DNA of 64,000 nt from Limnanthes douglasii subsp. nivea. Its lineage: Eukaryota > Streptophyta > Magnoliopsida > Brassicales > Limnanthaceae. The notes below the pieces were generated by a model. That model was not told the origin of the DNA. It did not search any database and saw only the letters and a list, made by a program, of their open reading frames with translations. Of this stretch, positions 30,602-42,421 are shown piece after piece. How positions within the stretch are numbered: position 1 is the stretch's first letter; each line of letters starts with the position of its first letter. Position numbers and translations under genes: made by a program. Where the stretch lies: positions 161,936,813-162,000,812 of the forward strand of contig JAUPFV010000002.1 of NCBI GenBank assembly GCA_036936605.1. The letters are read 5' to 3'.

Positions 30602-32960
30602 TCAGTGGTGTCTATACCGCTCAGCAATCCTACACATCTGAAGGGCGGTCTGTTCCAAATCATCGTCCTCCAGCGTTGGTATGGAGGGACCAAACGGTGC
30701 GATCTGATCATATCCTGTGAAGTCAGCACCACCCTGCGGCTGCACCTGAGGACCTCCACCTGAAGCAGAGCTACCAACGATATACCACAAGTTTTCCTTC
30801 ACCCAAACTCGGTACATTATGTCGTTGCTCTCTCCTCCACCGTGGTACTCCGCTCAACTGTGGTGTAACGATGGTACTCCCAATCTCGCAACAGATGACC
30901 ATCCCAAACGTATATCTGAGCCGTCTTCTTGTCTACTTTTTTTAATGCAGAAGCCCGTATCTGTTTCGGAATGAACTGCACGTGGTCCATCTGACGAGTA
31001 ACACGGTCAGGATAGTATAGAACAATGATATCAAATTCCTTTAGCGTCAACTCAACCCAACTAACATCATGGAACGGATACTCGTCTCGTAAATACGTAT
31101 AGGGAAGGAAAACTACCTGTAAATAAATATGTTAACATGTTAGACAACTATAGTAGTTAAAAACATAACGTTAAAAAAATACTACTTACATCTGACTCCG
31201 TGTATGTCGATAGTGCATGCCTCAACTCCCTGTGCACATCCTGTGAAACGTCGATCTTCTGTGGCGCATGTCGGCACAGATGGGGCATAGATAGCTATTA
31301 ATCGCAAAATATTGGAGCTCGAAACTGAATAAAGTGAGCAAATATCCACGGCTCGAGCAGTCCTATGAACCCACAAATACCCCATGTACCATGCAACGAT
31401 CCCTGACTAAGGGCGTTATACAGCTGCACCAATACCAACTAACCCCAGTTGAACTGATTCATTACCTGGTATTGGTTAACGAACTAGAGGTAATCTAAAG
31501 GTATACTATTGTCGGTTTTGTTGGAATGGGTGGCATGATCTACTATCTCATCTATGATCTTACTATTACTATATATGTCATGCATGAATGGGTTGCTCAA
31601 CCAACTAAGATTCACGCTATTAACATTCCTAAGATTCTTATTCATCTATGTTGGTCGTACATCTAGCATGCTAGCATATGTCTGGTTCCGCTCAATCTAG
31701 TCATCAAACGATAAAACATCAAAAGGCATACCTGTGACCGGTAGTCCAATAATAACGTGGACGTCATCCAAAGTCACAGTCATCTCTCTAAACGAAAAAT
31801 GAAATGAAGAAGTCTCCTCATGTCATCGCTCGAGGAATGCCTCAACCAAATGTTGGTTGGTATACCAGCGGGAGAGAGTGTCGGCTGGCGAAGCATCACA
31901 AGGAGACCCTATCCTGCAATATGTATCAAACACGTAAGTGACTAATAAAATAATAAATAAATTCTACATTAAAGTTAGAGAATTAAAACTTACATCTCCA
32001 TGATAAACACTAAACGCCTCGTGTAGGGCGTAATCGGGATAGAGAGCTAGCACGTGTAGCATCACCGACAAGAACTCGGGATCCTCGTCCTCGGTGCGCA
32101 AGGTGTGTCGGGTGCATCATCTTCATAACATGCCTCAACTGCCTCTTGTGCCTCCGGTGCCTTCGAAACATAAGGTAAATCAGGTGCGTGCAAAGACGAA
32201 CTTGCACCACTGCTACTGGCACCCAAACGAATCTCATCATCAATTGGAAGACGACAACGGTGGTGTCGTTTCGTCCGGTTACCAGCAAATTGTCCCGCGA
32301 TGGGAGCAACCTCCACATGCTTAGGGGAAACATTAGCTTCCTCTTCCTCACGCGCCCCGCGCGCCGGAGCTTTATCTTTTTTAAACGGATTTTTCAGAGT
32401 AATTTTGATACGGTCCATCCTGTAGAAAACATAAAGTAAGAAATATTAGTGAAAACACACATAAAATTGTAAGAGACGTTCTCGCATGCGAATATAATGC
32501 TGAAATCGTCGCATGCGATAGGGTGTGTCTCATGGTCGCATGCGACCAGGTAGGTTAATAAGTCGCAAGCGACCATCCCCTTCCTGGTCGCACGATCGTA
32601 CGACGAGATGATTTCAGGTAGCACTAACGTGCAACCAGATGCGTTTGAGATCCAAATCCTTAAATCTATCAAAACACCACCATTTCCAACAAAATCACAC
32701 GCAAAAACACATATCCTAATATTACTAACAACAATACAACATTAATCTAACAAAACAACACCTAAAATCATGCAAAAATCCAACTTTTTAAATCGAAACC
32801 GAAATACCTTATTTTCCAACCGCTTATACACAACGAAAACTAAAAAAAACTATAGTGGGAGATTTGTATTTCTTACCTCGATATTGTTGTGAGTTCGGAT
32901 TCTTCAAATAATAAAGTTTGATCTTCGGTGAAATTAGAGTGTTTGAGAGGTTTTTAGAGA
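30602..32960 (-). pseudogene. plant mobile domain (PMD, MAIN-like) gene of MULE-1
   Basis: Minus strand. Leader exon from about 32960 to 32877 (donor GTAAGAAAT); leader intron with palindromes; coding exon 32418-31994 (MDRIKITLKNPFKKDKAPAR, then a basic and acidic low-complexity region, donor GTAAGT). The PMD core exon runs 31913 to about 31188: YTNQHLVEAFLER, a stop at the usual Trp, HEETSSFHF, then REMTVTLDDVHVIIGLPVTG. The last exon runs from about 31114: FDIIVLYYPDRVTRQMDHVQ, FIPKQIRASALKK and YRVWVKENLW, ending EDDDLEQTALQMCRIAERYR and HH-stop at 30602. Several internal stops show decay. PMD proteins of plants act with silencing pathways; the role in a MULE is unknown. Confidence 0.7.
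32420..32876 (-). other. PMD leader intron with CGCATGCG palindromes
   Basis: GT-AG intron on the minus strand just before the PMD start. At 32475-32610 it holds TTCTCGCATGCGAATA, TCGTCGCATGCGATAG, TGGTCGCATGCGACCA, AGTCGCAAGCGACCAT and TGGTCGCACGATCGTACGAC. Confidence 0.65.
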
Positions 32961-33127
32961 GAGACAAAAGAGGAAAAAAATGGTGAGAGATTTATAAAAC
33001 CCTTTGATACCTAGATTTTCTGGGAAGGACAAATTTATCCAAAAGTAGACGAGAGATATATCACATGAATGTAGGATTCAGCGGTATAAAATCTATAAAA
33101 ATGTATTATATTTCTAGTTAAATAGGC

Positions 33128-33244
33128 TATCTTCGCAGAAAAGAATAGAAAAAAGAAAATCTAAATGAATACTAGCGGCACTGGTCACTAATCACCGCAA
33201 TGATCCTTAGCATTTATATGTTTTCGGAAGACTTGGAGCAATGC
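33128..33244. other. no gene recognised between MULE-1 and LINE-1
   Basis: Short spacer; no target duplication could be paired with the other LINE end. Confidence 0.4.
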
Positions 33245-34335
33245 TTTTTTTTTGTGAAAGTAAACTTTAAATTAATGGAAATAGTTCATACAACAGACCT
33301 GGGGCATACCCCGGGGAGACATTTAATTGAGAGAGAGTTAGATTAAGTAGTACAACATAGAACATAGGAAACATAAGATCACTGTTTGCTGGCGTAACAT
33401 AAACGAGGCTCGGACTTCGGACTTGATCAGATCGACTGGAGGATTGCTAGAAGTCTTGGTGAGAGAAAAAAACCTGCATAGAAAAGAGGAATAAATAGAT
33501 GAAGCATAATAATTTTACTATGACCAGCTGATCTTGGTACCCTGGAATCTGAATCGTAGATCATCAACAATACGATGGAATATTAAAGATTCCAGGGCTG
33601 GAGCGGAACCAAAAATTCTTGCATTCCGCTCCTTCCAGACGTGGTATGTGACCGCGCCAAAACAAGTACGCCATATAAAATGGTCACGAGAGTTAGACCA
33701 TTTTGACGCCTCGATAATCCAAGATTGCCAGCACGAAGAAGAGAACGGAAATCCTAGCTTAGAACTAGCATAGGACCAAATATTTTGAGTGAAACTACAC
33801 TGATAGAGGATATGAGGGATAGATTCAGAATCAGAATTGCAAAGGACACAGTCAGTGGGGGTGTTTAGTCCCCAACCGAGAATTTTGTCCCTGGTTACAA
33901 GCTTGCCTAAAATAGCAAGCCAAAGAATAAAGGAGTGGCGAGGAATGTTATATTTATGCCATACTAACCCGGCCCAACCCACTTCGGGGTTGGGAGATCG
34001 AATTGCATTATACGTATCCTTAATTGTGTACGTAGAATTTCCTGCTTTTACCGTCCAGAACGGGACATCGATGGAGGCGATGTTAGGGGGGGGAGAGTTC
34101 CGATGAAGTTGTTTATTTCAAGTAGATGAGGTCTACTTCGGGCTCTCGCTGGTCTGATATGAGTTGGCCAGTTCCAGGCTCCATTATGAATGATATTCGA
34201 TACCTTAAGATTATCTCCCAGACGAGAGTCATTTATAATGTTTTCTCCATAGTGAGAAGCCAGAGGCTTTGAAAGAAGCCAAGGGTCATACCAGAAAGAA
34301 GTATTTTTACCATTGCCAATAACTACTGTATACAA
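33245..34335 (-). mobile_element. LINE-1: 5'-truncated L1-type LINE
   Basis: Minus-strand tail of an ORF2 protein with a short A tail (T run 33245-33253 on the plus strand). It lacks endonuclease and reverse transcriptase. Frames begin YTVVIGNGKNTSFWYDPWLL and GAWNWPTHIR, as in the longer LINE at 60066-60230. A run of eight G at about 34087 marks a frame break. Confidence 0.8.
33518..33982 (-). pseudogene. LINE-1 zf-RVT C-terminal domain
   Basis: A 154-codon open frame: WHKYNIPRHSFILWLAILGK, the intact zinc-binding CVLCNSDSESIPHILYQCSF and SCWQSWIIEASKWS. WRTCFGAVTYHVWKERNARI follows, and the frame stops after ISWS. It is the C-terminus of a plant LINE ORF2 cut off from its catalytic domains. 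Confidence 0.75.
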
Positions 34336-34708
34336 TTAACATTCATCAATTCGATTTTTTAGAACCGCGACATACGTATAAATACAACAGCGTTCCAACT
34401 TATACAATATAATTGAGACTATTTTAATTCTCTTTAACGTCAAAAGTTAAGGATTGAGACTATTTCCATTAAAAGAAAAAATTAAGGCATGTATGCATTC
34501 ACTAGCTCAACGTAGGAGCAACTTACTCAATCGTTCTTTTCAAAATACTTTCTGCCAGTAAATCAAAAGGGGAATCTACTGATGAGATATCATTGATAAA
34601 GGTCTAAATCATTTTAAATCATTTGGCTATTTCTGTAGATTTGGTCCAGCGCGTAAATGGTTAGTCTGACCAGTTCGTAGATATCATTTTTTATTATTGG
34701 GGGACTGG
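34336..34708. other. no gene recognised between LINE-1 and hAT-2
   Basis: AT-rich spacer without support for any feature. Confidence 0.4.
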
Positions 34709-34904
34709 TCTATCCTTAGGGTGGCAAATGGTTCAGGAACCTTGGTTCAAAGCTGGCAATCTGTTTATAAACTGGTGGTTTAACTGCGAAACTGGTCCAT
34801 TAGGACTACAAACCGGCAGGACCGCAAACAGCCAGGATCGCATAAAGAATAAACTGGCAGGACCGCAAATCAGCAGGACTGCAAACCGCAAGGACTGCGA
34901 AACC

Positions 34905-34965
34905 ACGGTTTATTTGTAAAAAACCGCGGTTTATTTGTAAAAAACCGCGGTCTATTTGTAAATAT
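34905..34965. repeat. 21-bp triplet repeat in hAT-2
   Basis: Three copies of a unit like ACCGCGGTTTATTTGTAAAA next to the left subterminal region. Confidence 0.7.
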
Positions 34966-35149
34966 TATAAATGTTTTATTTATTTTATAACCAAAATGTT
35001 ATATTTAAAAAATATTGAGATATTGCATATTATTATAAAATTATTATTACATTTTGGTTATTATTAATTTGTTTTTGGTTATTAATATTTTAAGTGTTTT
35101 AATTATTATATAGTCCAAAATTTTAAATATTACTTATGTTATTATCACA

Positions 35150-35770
35150 TGTTGAATATTATTATTATGTTTTTAGATCTAATATTAGTAGTTTTGATTT
35201 TAATATTACAAACCAAAACTATATCATTTAAAATATTAATTTTAATATTACATTTTGATTACTGTTGTGATTTGGTTTTAAATATTACAAGTGTTTGTTA
35301 TTATTTTTTAAACCAAAATCATATTTTATCATGCAAAAATATTACAAGTTATATTGTTATAATTTTAATATGACATTTTGAATTTTATTATTGTGATTAG
35401 GTTTTAAATATTACAACTGTTATTTATTATTTTTAAGTTATATTGTTATAATTTTAATATTACATTTTGAATTTTATTATTGTGATTTGGTTTTAAATAT
35501 AACAAGTGTTATTTATTATTTTTAAGTTATATTGTTATAATTTTAATATTACATTTTAAATTTTATTATTGTGATTTGGTTTTAAATATTACAAATGTTA
35601 TTTATTATTTTTTAAACCAAAATCATATTTTATAATGCTAAAATATTACAAGTTATATTAAATTATTTAATATTACAAATGCTAAAATATTACAAGTCAT
35701 ATTAAAATATTTAATATTACAAATGCTAAAATATTACAAGTTATATTAAAATATTTAATATTACAATTGC
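35150..35770. repeat. 89-bp AT-rich minisatellite in hAT-2
   Basis: Unit starts ATTTTAATATTACATTTTGA at 35362, 35451 and 35540 (89-bp spacing), with a diverged unit at about 35243. A shorter AATATTACAAGTTATATTA variant runs to 35765. Confidence 0.75.
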
Positions 35771-36285
35771 TAAAATACATTTTTTAGTCTCTTGTCGCTA
35801 ACCACTTTTTTAAGTCGCAAAACTTTCTCAACAGTAACTGCAATTTGTAATGGATCTCCCAAAACTTGTCCTCGAGTCTCACGATTAACCTTACTTAACG
35901 CAGCAGCAATCAAATCGACCATCTTCGTCTTCGTACTAAGACTTTGTTTAGGAACAACGGTCTTACTCTTAGTTATAGTTGGGTGTTTGACACTTCGTGT
36001 CACCTTGTCGACCATTTTAGAACTAAAAGTTGGTTTGGCGGTCTTACTCAAAGTCGTATGTGTAGTACAAACAAGTTTGACGCTTCGCCTCTTCTTATCA
36101 GAAATTTTCAAACTAAAAGTTTGTTTGACGGACTTACTCATATTCGTAGGTTCAGTGGCACATTTGATGCGTCGTGTGATCGGATCCCTCTCGGGTGGAG
36201 GAGACATCATAAAAGAAGAAAATTCCGAAAAATCAGTTTTCGGAGTTGCTTGTCCTAACCTGTTGTTGAAGCTACAAAACGGCAT
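35770..36285 (-). CDS. unknown open frame inside hAT-2 (171 codons)
   Basis: Minus-strand frame from ATG 36285, product basic and rich in Ser, Thr and Lys. It contains related blocks spaced about 25-30 residues apart: SKSVKQTFSLKISDKKRRSV, SKTAKPTFSSKMVDKVTRSV and SKTVVPKQSLSTKTK. The C-terminus is RLKKVVSDKRLKNVF. No transposase or known domain was recognised. The plus strand is also open (169 codons from 35792) but would be implausibly hydrophobic; I prefer the minus strand. It may be captured host or transposon sequence. Whether it is expressed is unknown. Confidence 0.35.
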   Translation of the reverse strand: MPFCSFNNRLGQATPKTDFSEFSSFMMSPPPERDPITRRIKCATEPTNMSKSVKQTFSLKISDKKRRSVKLVCTTHTTLSKTAKPTFSSKMVDKVTRSVKHPTITKSKTVVPKQSLSTKTKMVDLIAAALSKVNRETRGQVLGDPLQIAVTVEKVLRLKKVVSDKRLKNVF

Positions 36286-36449
36286 TGGAAATTTGAGATA
36301 AGCACAAATAATAACTAATACAAACTAATAACAATTTTTTTTCGAAAAAAAAATCTAACTATTTCGAAAACAGAAGTACGATATGTAAAATAAGAAAGTT
36401 AAGCTTAATAAAAAATCTAGAACAAGTAGAGAGCCAATTTTTTTTTTAA

Positions 36450-36660
36450 AATTTTGAAAAAATGAAACTGTCCGGACCATCCGGAGATCTGTCCGGGGCA
36501 TCCGGACGAAATGTCCCGACGCCCGGATTTGGAATTTGGACCATCCGTACATTCGTCCGGATGCCCCGGACCTGCTGCACAACGGCTAGTTAAATTAACT
36601 AGCCGTTGCGTTTGAACGTGCGGACCATCCGCACGGGTGACGTCATCCGTGACTGATTTT
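36450..36660. other. CG-rich pocket with TCCGGA motifs and a 27-bp palindrome
   Basis: Surrounded by AT-rich DNA. Contains many TCCGGA-type motifs, the palindrome AACGGCTAGTTAA facing TTAACTAGCCGTT (36586-36612, one central base), and TGACGTCA at 36639-36646. It lies upstream of the minus-strand open frame and could be its promoter or a trapped LTR piece. Confidence 0.5.
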
Positions 36661-36880
36661 GTTTTAAAAAAAAAAAATTATAAGGTATGCACTTTAAACT
36701 TTTAAAAAAAATCAAAACTCTATATATAGGATTGCGCACTAATATTTTTAAAAAAAAAAATTATATAAATAGGAAATTCGAACTATTATTTAAAAAAAAT
36801 TATAACTCTATAAATAGATTTTTCGAACTATTAGTTTTTTAATAATTTTAGTACTTTTATGAAAAAAAATATTATATTCT

Positions 36881-37003
36881 CTAGATTATTGAAAGAAATT
36901 TTATATTATTAACCCTTCATTTTTTCTAGTTTATTGAAAGAAATTTTATATTATTAACCCTTCATTTTTTCTAGTTTATTGAAAGAAATTTTATATTATT
37001 AAC
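36881..37003. repeat. 45-bp tandem repeat in hAT-2
   Basis: Units starting CTAGTTTATTGAAAGAAATT at 36881, 36926 and 36971, the last incomplete. Confidence 0.8.
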
Positions 37004-37828
37004 AAGTTAATTTGGACATTTGTGTGGATGCCGCGGAGCGCCGTTATTTTCACTTAATGGTACATAATAGATAGTTTATATTGTTGATGATGTTAATCTC
37101 CTAAATAAATATATTTAATTAATTATATTTAATTATGCCATCAGAATATAATTCCTTTTTAGGAACCAAATTACACGTAGTTAATTGAAACACAATTGAG
37201 ATTTTTGAATTTATTTCACAACCAAATTACATGTGTTTACGCAATTGGAACATGATCCAAATTTATACAATTTTAAAAACTTTAAATTTATACTTCAAAT
37301 ATTGAATACTTCAAATATTAAATTTATACTTCAAATGTTGTAATCGAAATACAATTAGATGTATATATTTTATTTAATATCTATCTAATATTAAATAAAA
37401 TATCTTAAATACATAAATATAATCAAACGTATCAAAATCAAATTACAATTATTTTTTTAGAATGTAATTCCTTGATTATAAAATTTCGATTAAAATGATA
37501 ACATATTTAAATTAAAATACATAAAATAGCATAATTAACTCGTTCATATGGTACATATCTCAATTATTGAAATTAGATTCAATTAACACTTACAAATTAA
37601 TTTTAAATAACATTATAAAATATTTTGATAAACGGTTCCTAAATGGTTTTTCTGGTGGTTTGAACTGGCGGTTTAACTGCGAAACTGGCCCATTAGGACC
37701 GCAAACCGGCACGACCGCATAAGGAGCAAACCGGCAGGACGCAACCCGCCAGGACTGCAAACCGTGGTTCTGATTTAAACGGTTCCGATGGTTCGCGGTT
37801 CAAACCGTTTGACACCCTTATCTATCCT

Positions 37829-38250
37829 GATCCAGTCTAAATGGTTTTTTATTAAAAAAAATGTATATTGTTATTTTAATATTTTTATTATTATTATTAT
37901 TATCTATATTTTATTTTTTATATTTTATTAGTTTTGGGTCAAATCATTTTATTATTATTATTGAGAACTTCAAAGGATTTGATTCGTTTGCGATCTAAAA
38001 TTTCAATACCTTACCTACATCAGTCCAACTAACAAAATTACACTAGATCAACCATGATCGATATTTTCACATCTATGTTACGAAAAATCTAGTTACAAGA
38101 GTAACCTGGTTCGAAATAATCAACAATTTTATGTTTCAACAATATAGGAAAACGCCAGCCGAACCCCAACTGTTATTCAGGCGAAACATATTTTCGTTAG
38201 TAAGGTCATGTAAAAAACACGAGCACCCCACAGCTTCGGCTCGTGTTCCA
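37829..38250. other. no gene recognised
   Basis: AT-rich, with ATT repeats at 37885-37905. On the minus strand, 38225-38250 holds a TTGGAACACGAGC-like sequence resembling a decayed tRNA-Met primer site next to the LTR that follows. Confidence 0.35.
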
Positions 38251-38254
38251 AGTT

Positions 38255-39480
38255 GCAAATAAAGATATAAGAACAAGAATTTGAAACCGAGCACAAATAA
38301 GACAAATTTAATGTGGTTCCGGTTGCGAAGAAATCCTACATCCATGAGCAAGAGACACAAATTTTATATATAGTAGGTTAGAAGAAGAATCTCTCAAACA
38401 CTAAACACTCAATATTCATATTTTATTACAACGCACTCACATCTTATAGAAAATAAATTTCATAATATCTTTAGGTGTTTCTTCCATCTCTTAATATCTG
38501 AAAACTTTTAGATTTTGCTCTCTTAAGAAGTTCCTGGCTTAAAATTTCATAAATGACTTCGTATCATTCTCTCACTATTTATACATTACCATAAGTGTAC
38601 ATATTACTCTTAATGATCACAATAGGGTCTAACACTCGCTGTGTTCAAGGGTAGTTTGTTGTGCTTCATATGAAATAGGCTTAAATCGTTGTCCAGTCCT
38701 CGACTATCACGTTTTCTTTCATTTAGTCCCTCGACTAAAAAATCACCGGTGAGGGTCCCTCGACTATCCAATTTTCTTTCATTTAGTCCTTCGACTTTAA
38801 AATCACCAGTGATGGTCACTGGATTTTGAAAAATCTATAAATTTTGTCCCTGAATCTGAGAGAAAAAACCCAAATGAGGGACTAAATTTATAGATTTTTG
38901 CAAAGTCCAGGGATCCTCACCGGTGATTTTAAAGTCGAAGGAGTAAATGAAAGAAAATGAGATAGTCGAGGGACCCTCACCGGTGATTTTTTAGTCGAGG
39001 GACTAAATGAAAGAAAACGTGATAGTCGAGGGACTATTTCCTGATTTAAGCCTATGAAATATCAAAAATCGTTGTGTTCTCAATCCCTTTAAATAAGTCC
39101 ATATAGTTTTGACTTTTTCACGACTCTGTGAGACTTGCGCTTGAACGATATGGTTTATCTTGTAAATATAATACATCTTGCATGCCACTGTATTAAAAAT
39201 TCTTTACATTCATATTCGCTTCTTTTTTGACGACTTATGTCAAATATGAATCTTTAATGAAATTTCAATCTAGGTTTGATTTTTCTCCCAATGGTGTTTC
39301 TATTTATATAGTATCAAATAAAAATAATCCAATACACGAATCAAATTTCAACACGTGTCAGATAAGAAGCACGTACTCTACGAGACCGAATCAAATCTCG
39401 ATACATGTTAGATAAGAATAACGCGATTTATAAGATTGGATATTATCTCAACATGTGTCTAATAAGAATAATGTGATTAG
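38255..39480 (-). repeat. decayed Copia-like LTR, split by a MITE
   Basis: In the minus orientation it has a TATA box (TATATAAATAG, complement at about 39298-39310), then downstream CTCATGGATGTAGGATTTCT and CCGGAACCACATTAAATTTG. Those phrases are common in U5/R of plant Copia LTRs. A degenerate primer site follows. U3 holds three units of about 49 bp (39339-39475), each with a CACGTG-like G-box in ACACGTGTCAGATAAGAA or a variant. No gag-pol follows, so it is a solo or truncated LTR. The MITE 38678-39052 is inserted in it. The outer end is uncertain. Confidence 0.45.
38678..39052. mobile_element. fold-back MITE, family b (375 bp)
   Basis: Ends GGCTTAAATCGTTGTCC and GACTATTTCCTGATTTAAGCC (last 16 bases mirror the left end loosely). 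The exact 9-bp duplication TATGAAATA lies at 38669-38677 and 39053-39061. Each arm is built from two units of about 62 bp containing TTTTCTTTCATTTAGTCC, TCGACTTTAAAATCACC and GTGAGGGTCCCTCGACTAT. Mutator-type MITE without coding capacity, inserted in the Copia-like LTR. Confidence 0.85.
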
Positions 39481-42421
39481 TAACTTTATATTTTACTATA
39501 TTTTTCATGGTCGTAATAATAATACATTTCCAAATCATATATCGACATATATCAATGACTTAAGGTTTGTGCTAAATTAATATGTTATGCCATTATCTAA
39601 AATTTAGTTAGATATTAAACAAGTTCAAATAATACATAATCATGTTCAAATATTTCATATTAAATTTGTAAACATCACATAATCAAATTCAAACGTAACA
39701 TATTCAAGTTCATGTAATACATAAATAAAATCATGGTCTTAATTAACCAAATAAACAAAAATAAAAAAAAACAACAAACACATATGACATATATAATCAA
39801 GTTCAAACATGACATGATAATCAAAATTATTTAGTCAAATCGGTGACAAATAGTTCTATGTCATTCAAGAAGGGTGGCTTGATCTGAATTTGTTTGTTGA
39901 GTGTTTGGTAGTACGAAATTGTTAATACACTTGCTTCTTTTATTCAATGGTGTGAGGAAACAAAATATAATTCTATCAAAGGTCCCTTTGTAATCATAAA
40001 CCTATAACAAAAAAGAAAAAATTAAATAAATCACAATAAGACAGAAAATTGGAGATATCACACTTGAAGATATCACACTAATGGTCCCTTTTTAATCTAA
40101 CATAATTGATTTACTCACGTAAATGAACAAAAAAATTAAATTCTTTTAATAAGTTCTGAATGCGGTAGGGAACCGAGCAAGGGTAGATATGTTAGATATC
40201 ATGTTTGATTAATTATGTATACCACACACTAATAATAAGATCCGTAAGTATTCTAATGTCATGCAATGTCATTAAAAATATCTATCTCAATAAACCGTGA
40301 AGTGACATAACTTGAATAGTTATTTTTTTAAATTCGCTTCTGAACTGTACACTTTCAAATATAAATATTTGTTATCTTTTATTTCGGCCATCAAATCTAA
40401 CCTAGCGGATGACCATTCTTCATCGATTAAATAGTGTTTTTAGATAAAATTAGATAACCACAAAGTATATTTGACACAACATCTTCGGTGTAAGAAATAT
40501 AAATATGTAAACAGTTGGGAATATAACTCGTGTACAACAAGAAAGTCTATGACCTTACTGGGAGTACTTTTCGGTAATTTTTTAGTTTATGAGTATTAGT
40601 TTTTTTCATGTATACCCTAGTTATCAGGCATATGGGTAACGATTTTCTTGTCATCTTAGTTAATAGGACGTACTAGAACTATCATTTTGGAAAAATACAT
40701 GCTCAAAATAAGTTATCATATTTTTCTACCATACTATTAATTGATTTATTTGGTTATACTATATGGCTCTTTTATGGACGAAGTATTTGGATCATCCTAT
40801 TTAGCATATGAGCCAGTTATATTATGCATATAACTGCAAATAAAATTGTCAATTATTTCAATTTTGTTTTGTTTGAATACCTTTAAATGTAGTTTTGAAA
40901 CGAGGAATGATGTCTAAAGTTTTCCAAAATATATTGCAGGAAATTAACGAAATGCGTCTATTGTTTTTTTCCTACATGACTAGTTCATATACATAAAAAC
41001 AAATTCGTGTATTTTTTGAATACATCCACATCTTTCCGAATTAATGTGTATATTTATATTATGTTTATAGTTATTTAATAATATATCTAACTTTGCTCCT
41101 TGAGATAAATATATAAATATTAGTAGCATTTTTATAATTTAACTTACTTTTCTCAAAGGACTCAATAATTTTATACTGTTGTAGATCAAACAATGAATGT
41201 ACCCCTTTAATATTTATTAACAAGTTGAGTTAAACCAATGTAACATTTTAAATTTGAGTAAACACAATAAAAGATTTTACTATAATATTTTAACTTAAAT
41301 ATTAAAATTCACTTACAAATTGGTTGTTGTGTTGTTCAAATATTCAATCTCATTCGTCAAGTGATGATACAACATTTCACCGTATAGTCAATGATGGTTG
41401 GATAATCACCGAATAGTTATTTTATTATTCTTAGGGTTGTGATCAAATTTTCATCGTTTTTTTATCCAACCATTTTCTTCAAATAAATCCGCTAACTTGT
41501 CTGAGTCTCTCGTTTTAGCCATAAAATTCTTTATATTTGCAAGAATATTTTTGTTTAAATATCATTTTCATAACATGTGGACAGTATTAAGAAATATATT
41601 TAATAGCTATCATCAAGGCGAACTCATTATTTGGAAAAATAATACTCATTAATGCACACATATTATCTTTCATTACTAATCATTGATAAATCAAAGCCAC
41701 GTGTAGCTATCTAACTTATTCGGAATCATAAAAAAGGGAATATAAAAAACCATATTTATTGTAGTTACACCAACAAATTCAAATAAGGAAATCGTGTACC
41801 TTGTTATCTTGTAAGTGTTATCATGATAAATACTCGTGTGAATGTGCACAACAACTCAATACTTAGGATTTGTACAAAATAATTTGGTGATCACGTCTGA
41901 TCCTTCGGTTTTCCAGTGCTATTCTAATTTATTTTTATCTTTTCATTTTTATAACAAATATCTCATGTAGTACTAATCGGTTTTTTCAATATAAATATTT
42001 TTTTGTCAAATATCACAGATGATGCACTTGTTGGATACATTTCTTGGGTTATAGTTCTTCAAATCGGGATATATATCCCTAGGATGTGCAACCAATAATG
42101 ATAATTTACGGACCAAATCATTTTCGTCCGATTTTTATTTTATAAATTTTGTATGAAATTTGAAGTGTGTGGTGGGAGGATAGTTGTGTTGTACGCATAT
42201 AAAGGCCCATCATCAATTACCAATATTTGACGTTACAAGATACACTCTCAACTGAACTTAAACATTGTTGTAAATGATCTTCTCTTTACGCCGCACACAC
42301 TAATCGTCTTATTATAAACATTTCCTCTCACATTTATAAAATAACTTAGGTCATTTTCCATTTTATCCTTGATCGTAAAGGCTTGCAATGATGATATGAT
42401 ATCAATATAGACTGAATATTA
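39481..42421. other. AT-rich region, no gene recognised
   Basis: Nearly 3 kb with only short frames on both strands. I see no transposon protein motif, terminal repeat or target duplication that can be supported. Probably very old repeat DNA. Confidence 0.45.

Larger units (their letters stand above)
25842..33127. mobile_element. MULE-1: three-gene Mutator-like element (about 7.3 kb)
   Basis: The ends are inferred from inverted repeats: CTAGAAACAAGACACATTTT with TATAGAT on the left, and the complement of ATCTATAAAAATGTATTATA with TTTCTAG on the right. Inside are a plus-strand transposase-OTU gene, convergent to a minus-strand PMD gene that is followed by a small gene. Palindrome arrays based on GTCGCATGCGAC lie in the transposase intron, the PMD leader intron and the spacer between gene ends. 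A clear target duplication was not found. All three genes carry stops. Confidence 0.65.
34709..37828. mobile_element. hAT-2: non-autonomous hAT element with 8-bp target duplication
   Basis: The element spans 34717-37820 (3104 bp). Ends: TAGGGTGGCAAATGG on the left, and the complement of CCGTTTGACACCCTTA on the right. The exact 8-bp duplication TCTATCCT lies at 34709-34716 and 37821-37828. No transposase is present. Just inside each end is a segment of about 130 bp in direct orientation (GGTTTAACTGCGAAACTGG, then CCATTAGGAC and CCGCAAACCGGCA, at about 34770 and 37665). Inside lie an 89-bp minisatellite, an unknown open frame, a CG-rich pocket and a 45-bp repeat. Confidence 0.85.

Noticed and set aside
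25842..33127. Exact target duplication for MULE-1
   Set aside because: The bases next to the inferred ends (TATGTTAAA and TATCTTCGC) agree at too few positions to be called.
33245..34335. Target duplication of LINE-1
   Set aside because: No matching flanks could be paired across the A tail and the truncated 5' end.
35792..36301. Plus-strand 169-codon frame in hAT-2
   Set aside because: Mirror of the minus-strand frame; its product would be almost uniformly hydrophobic, so the minus strand is preferred.
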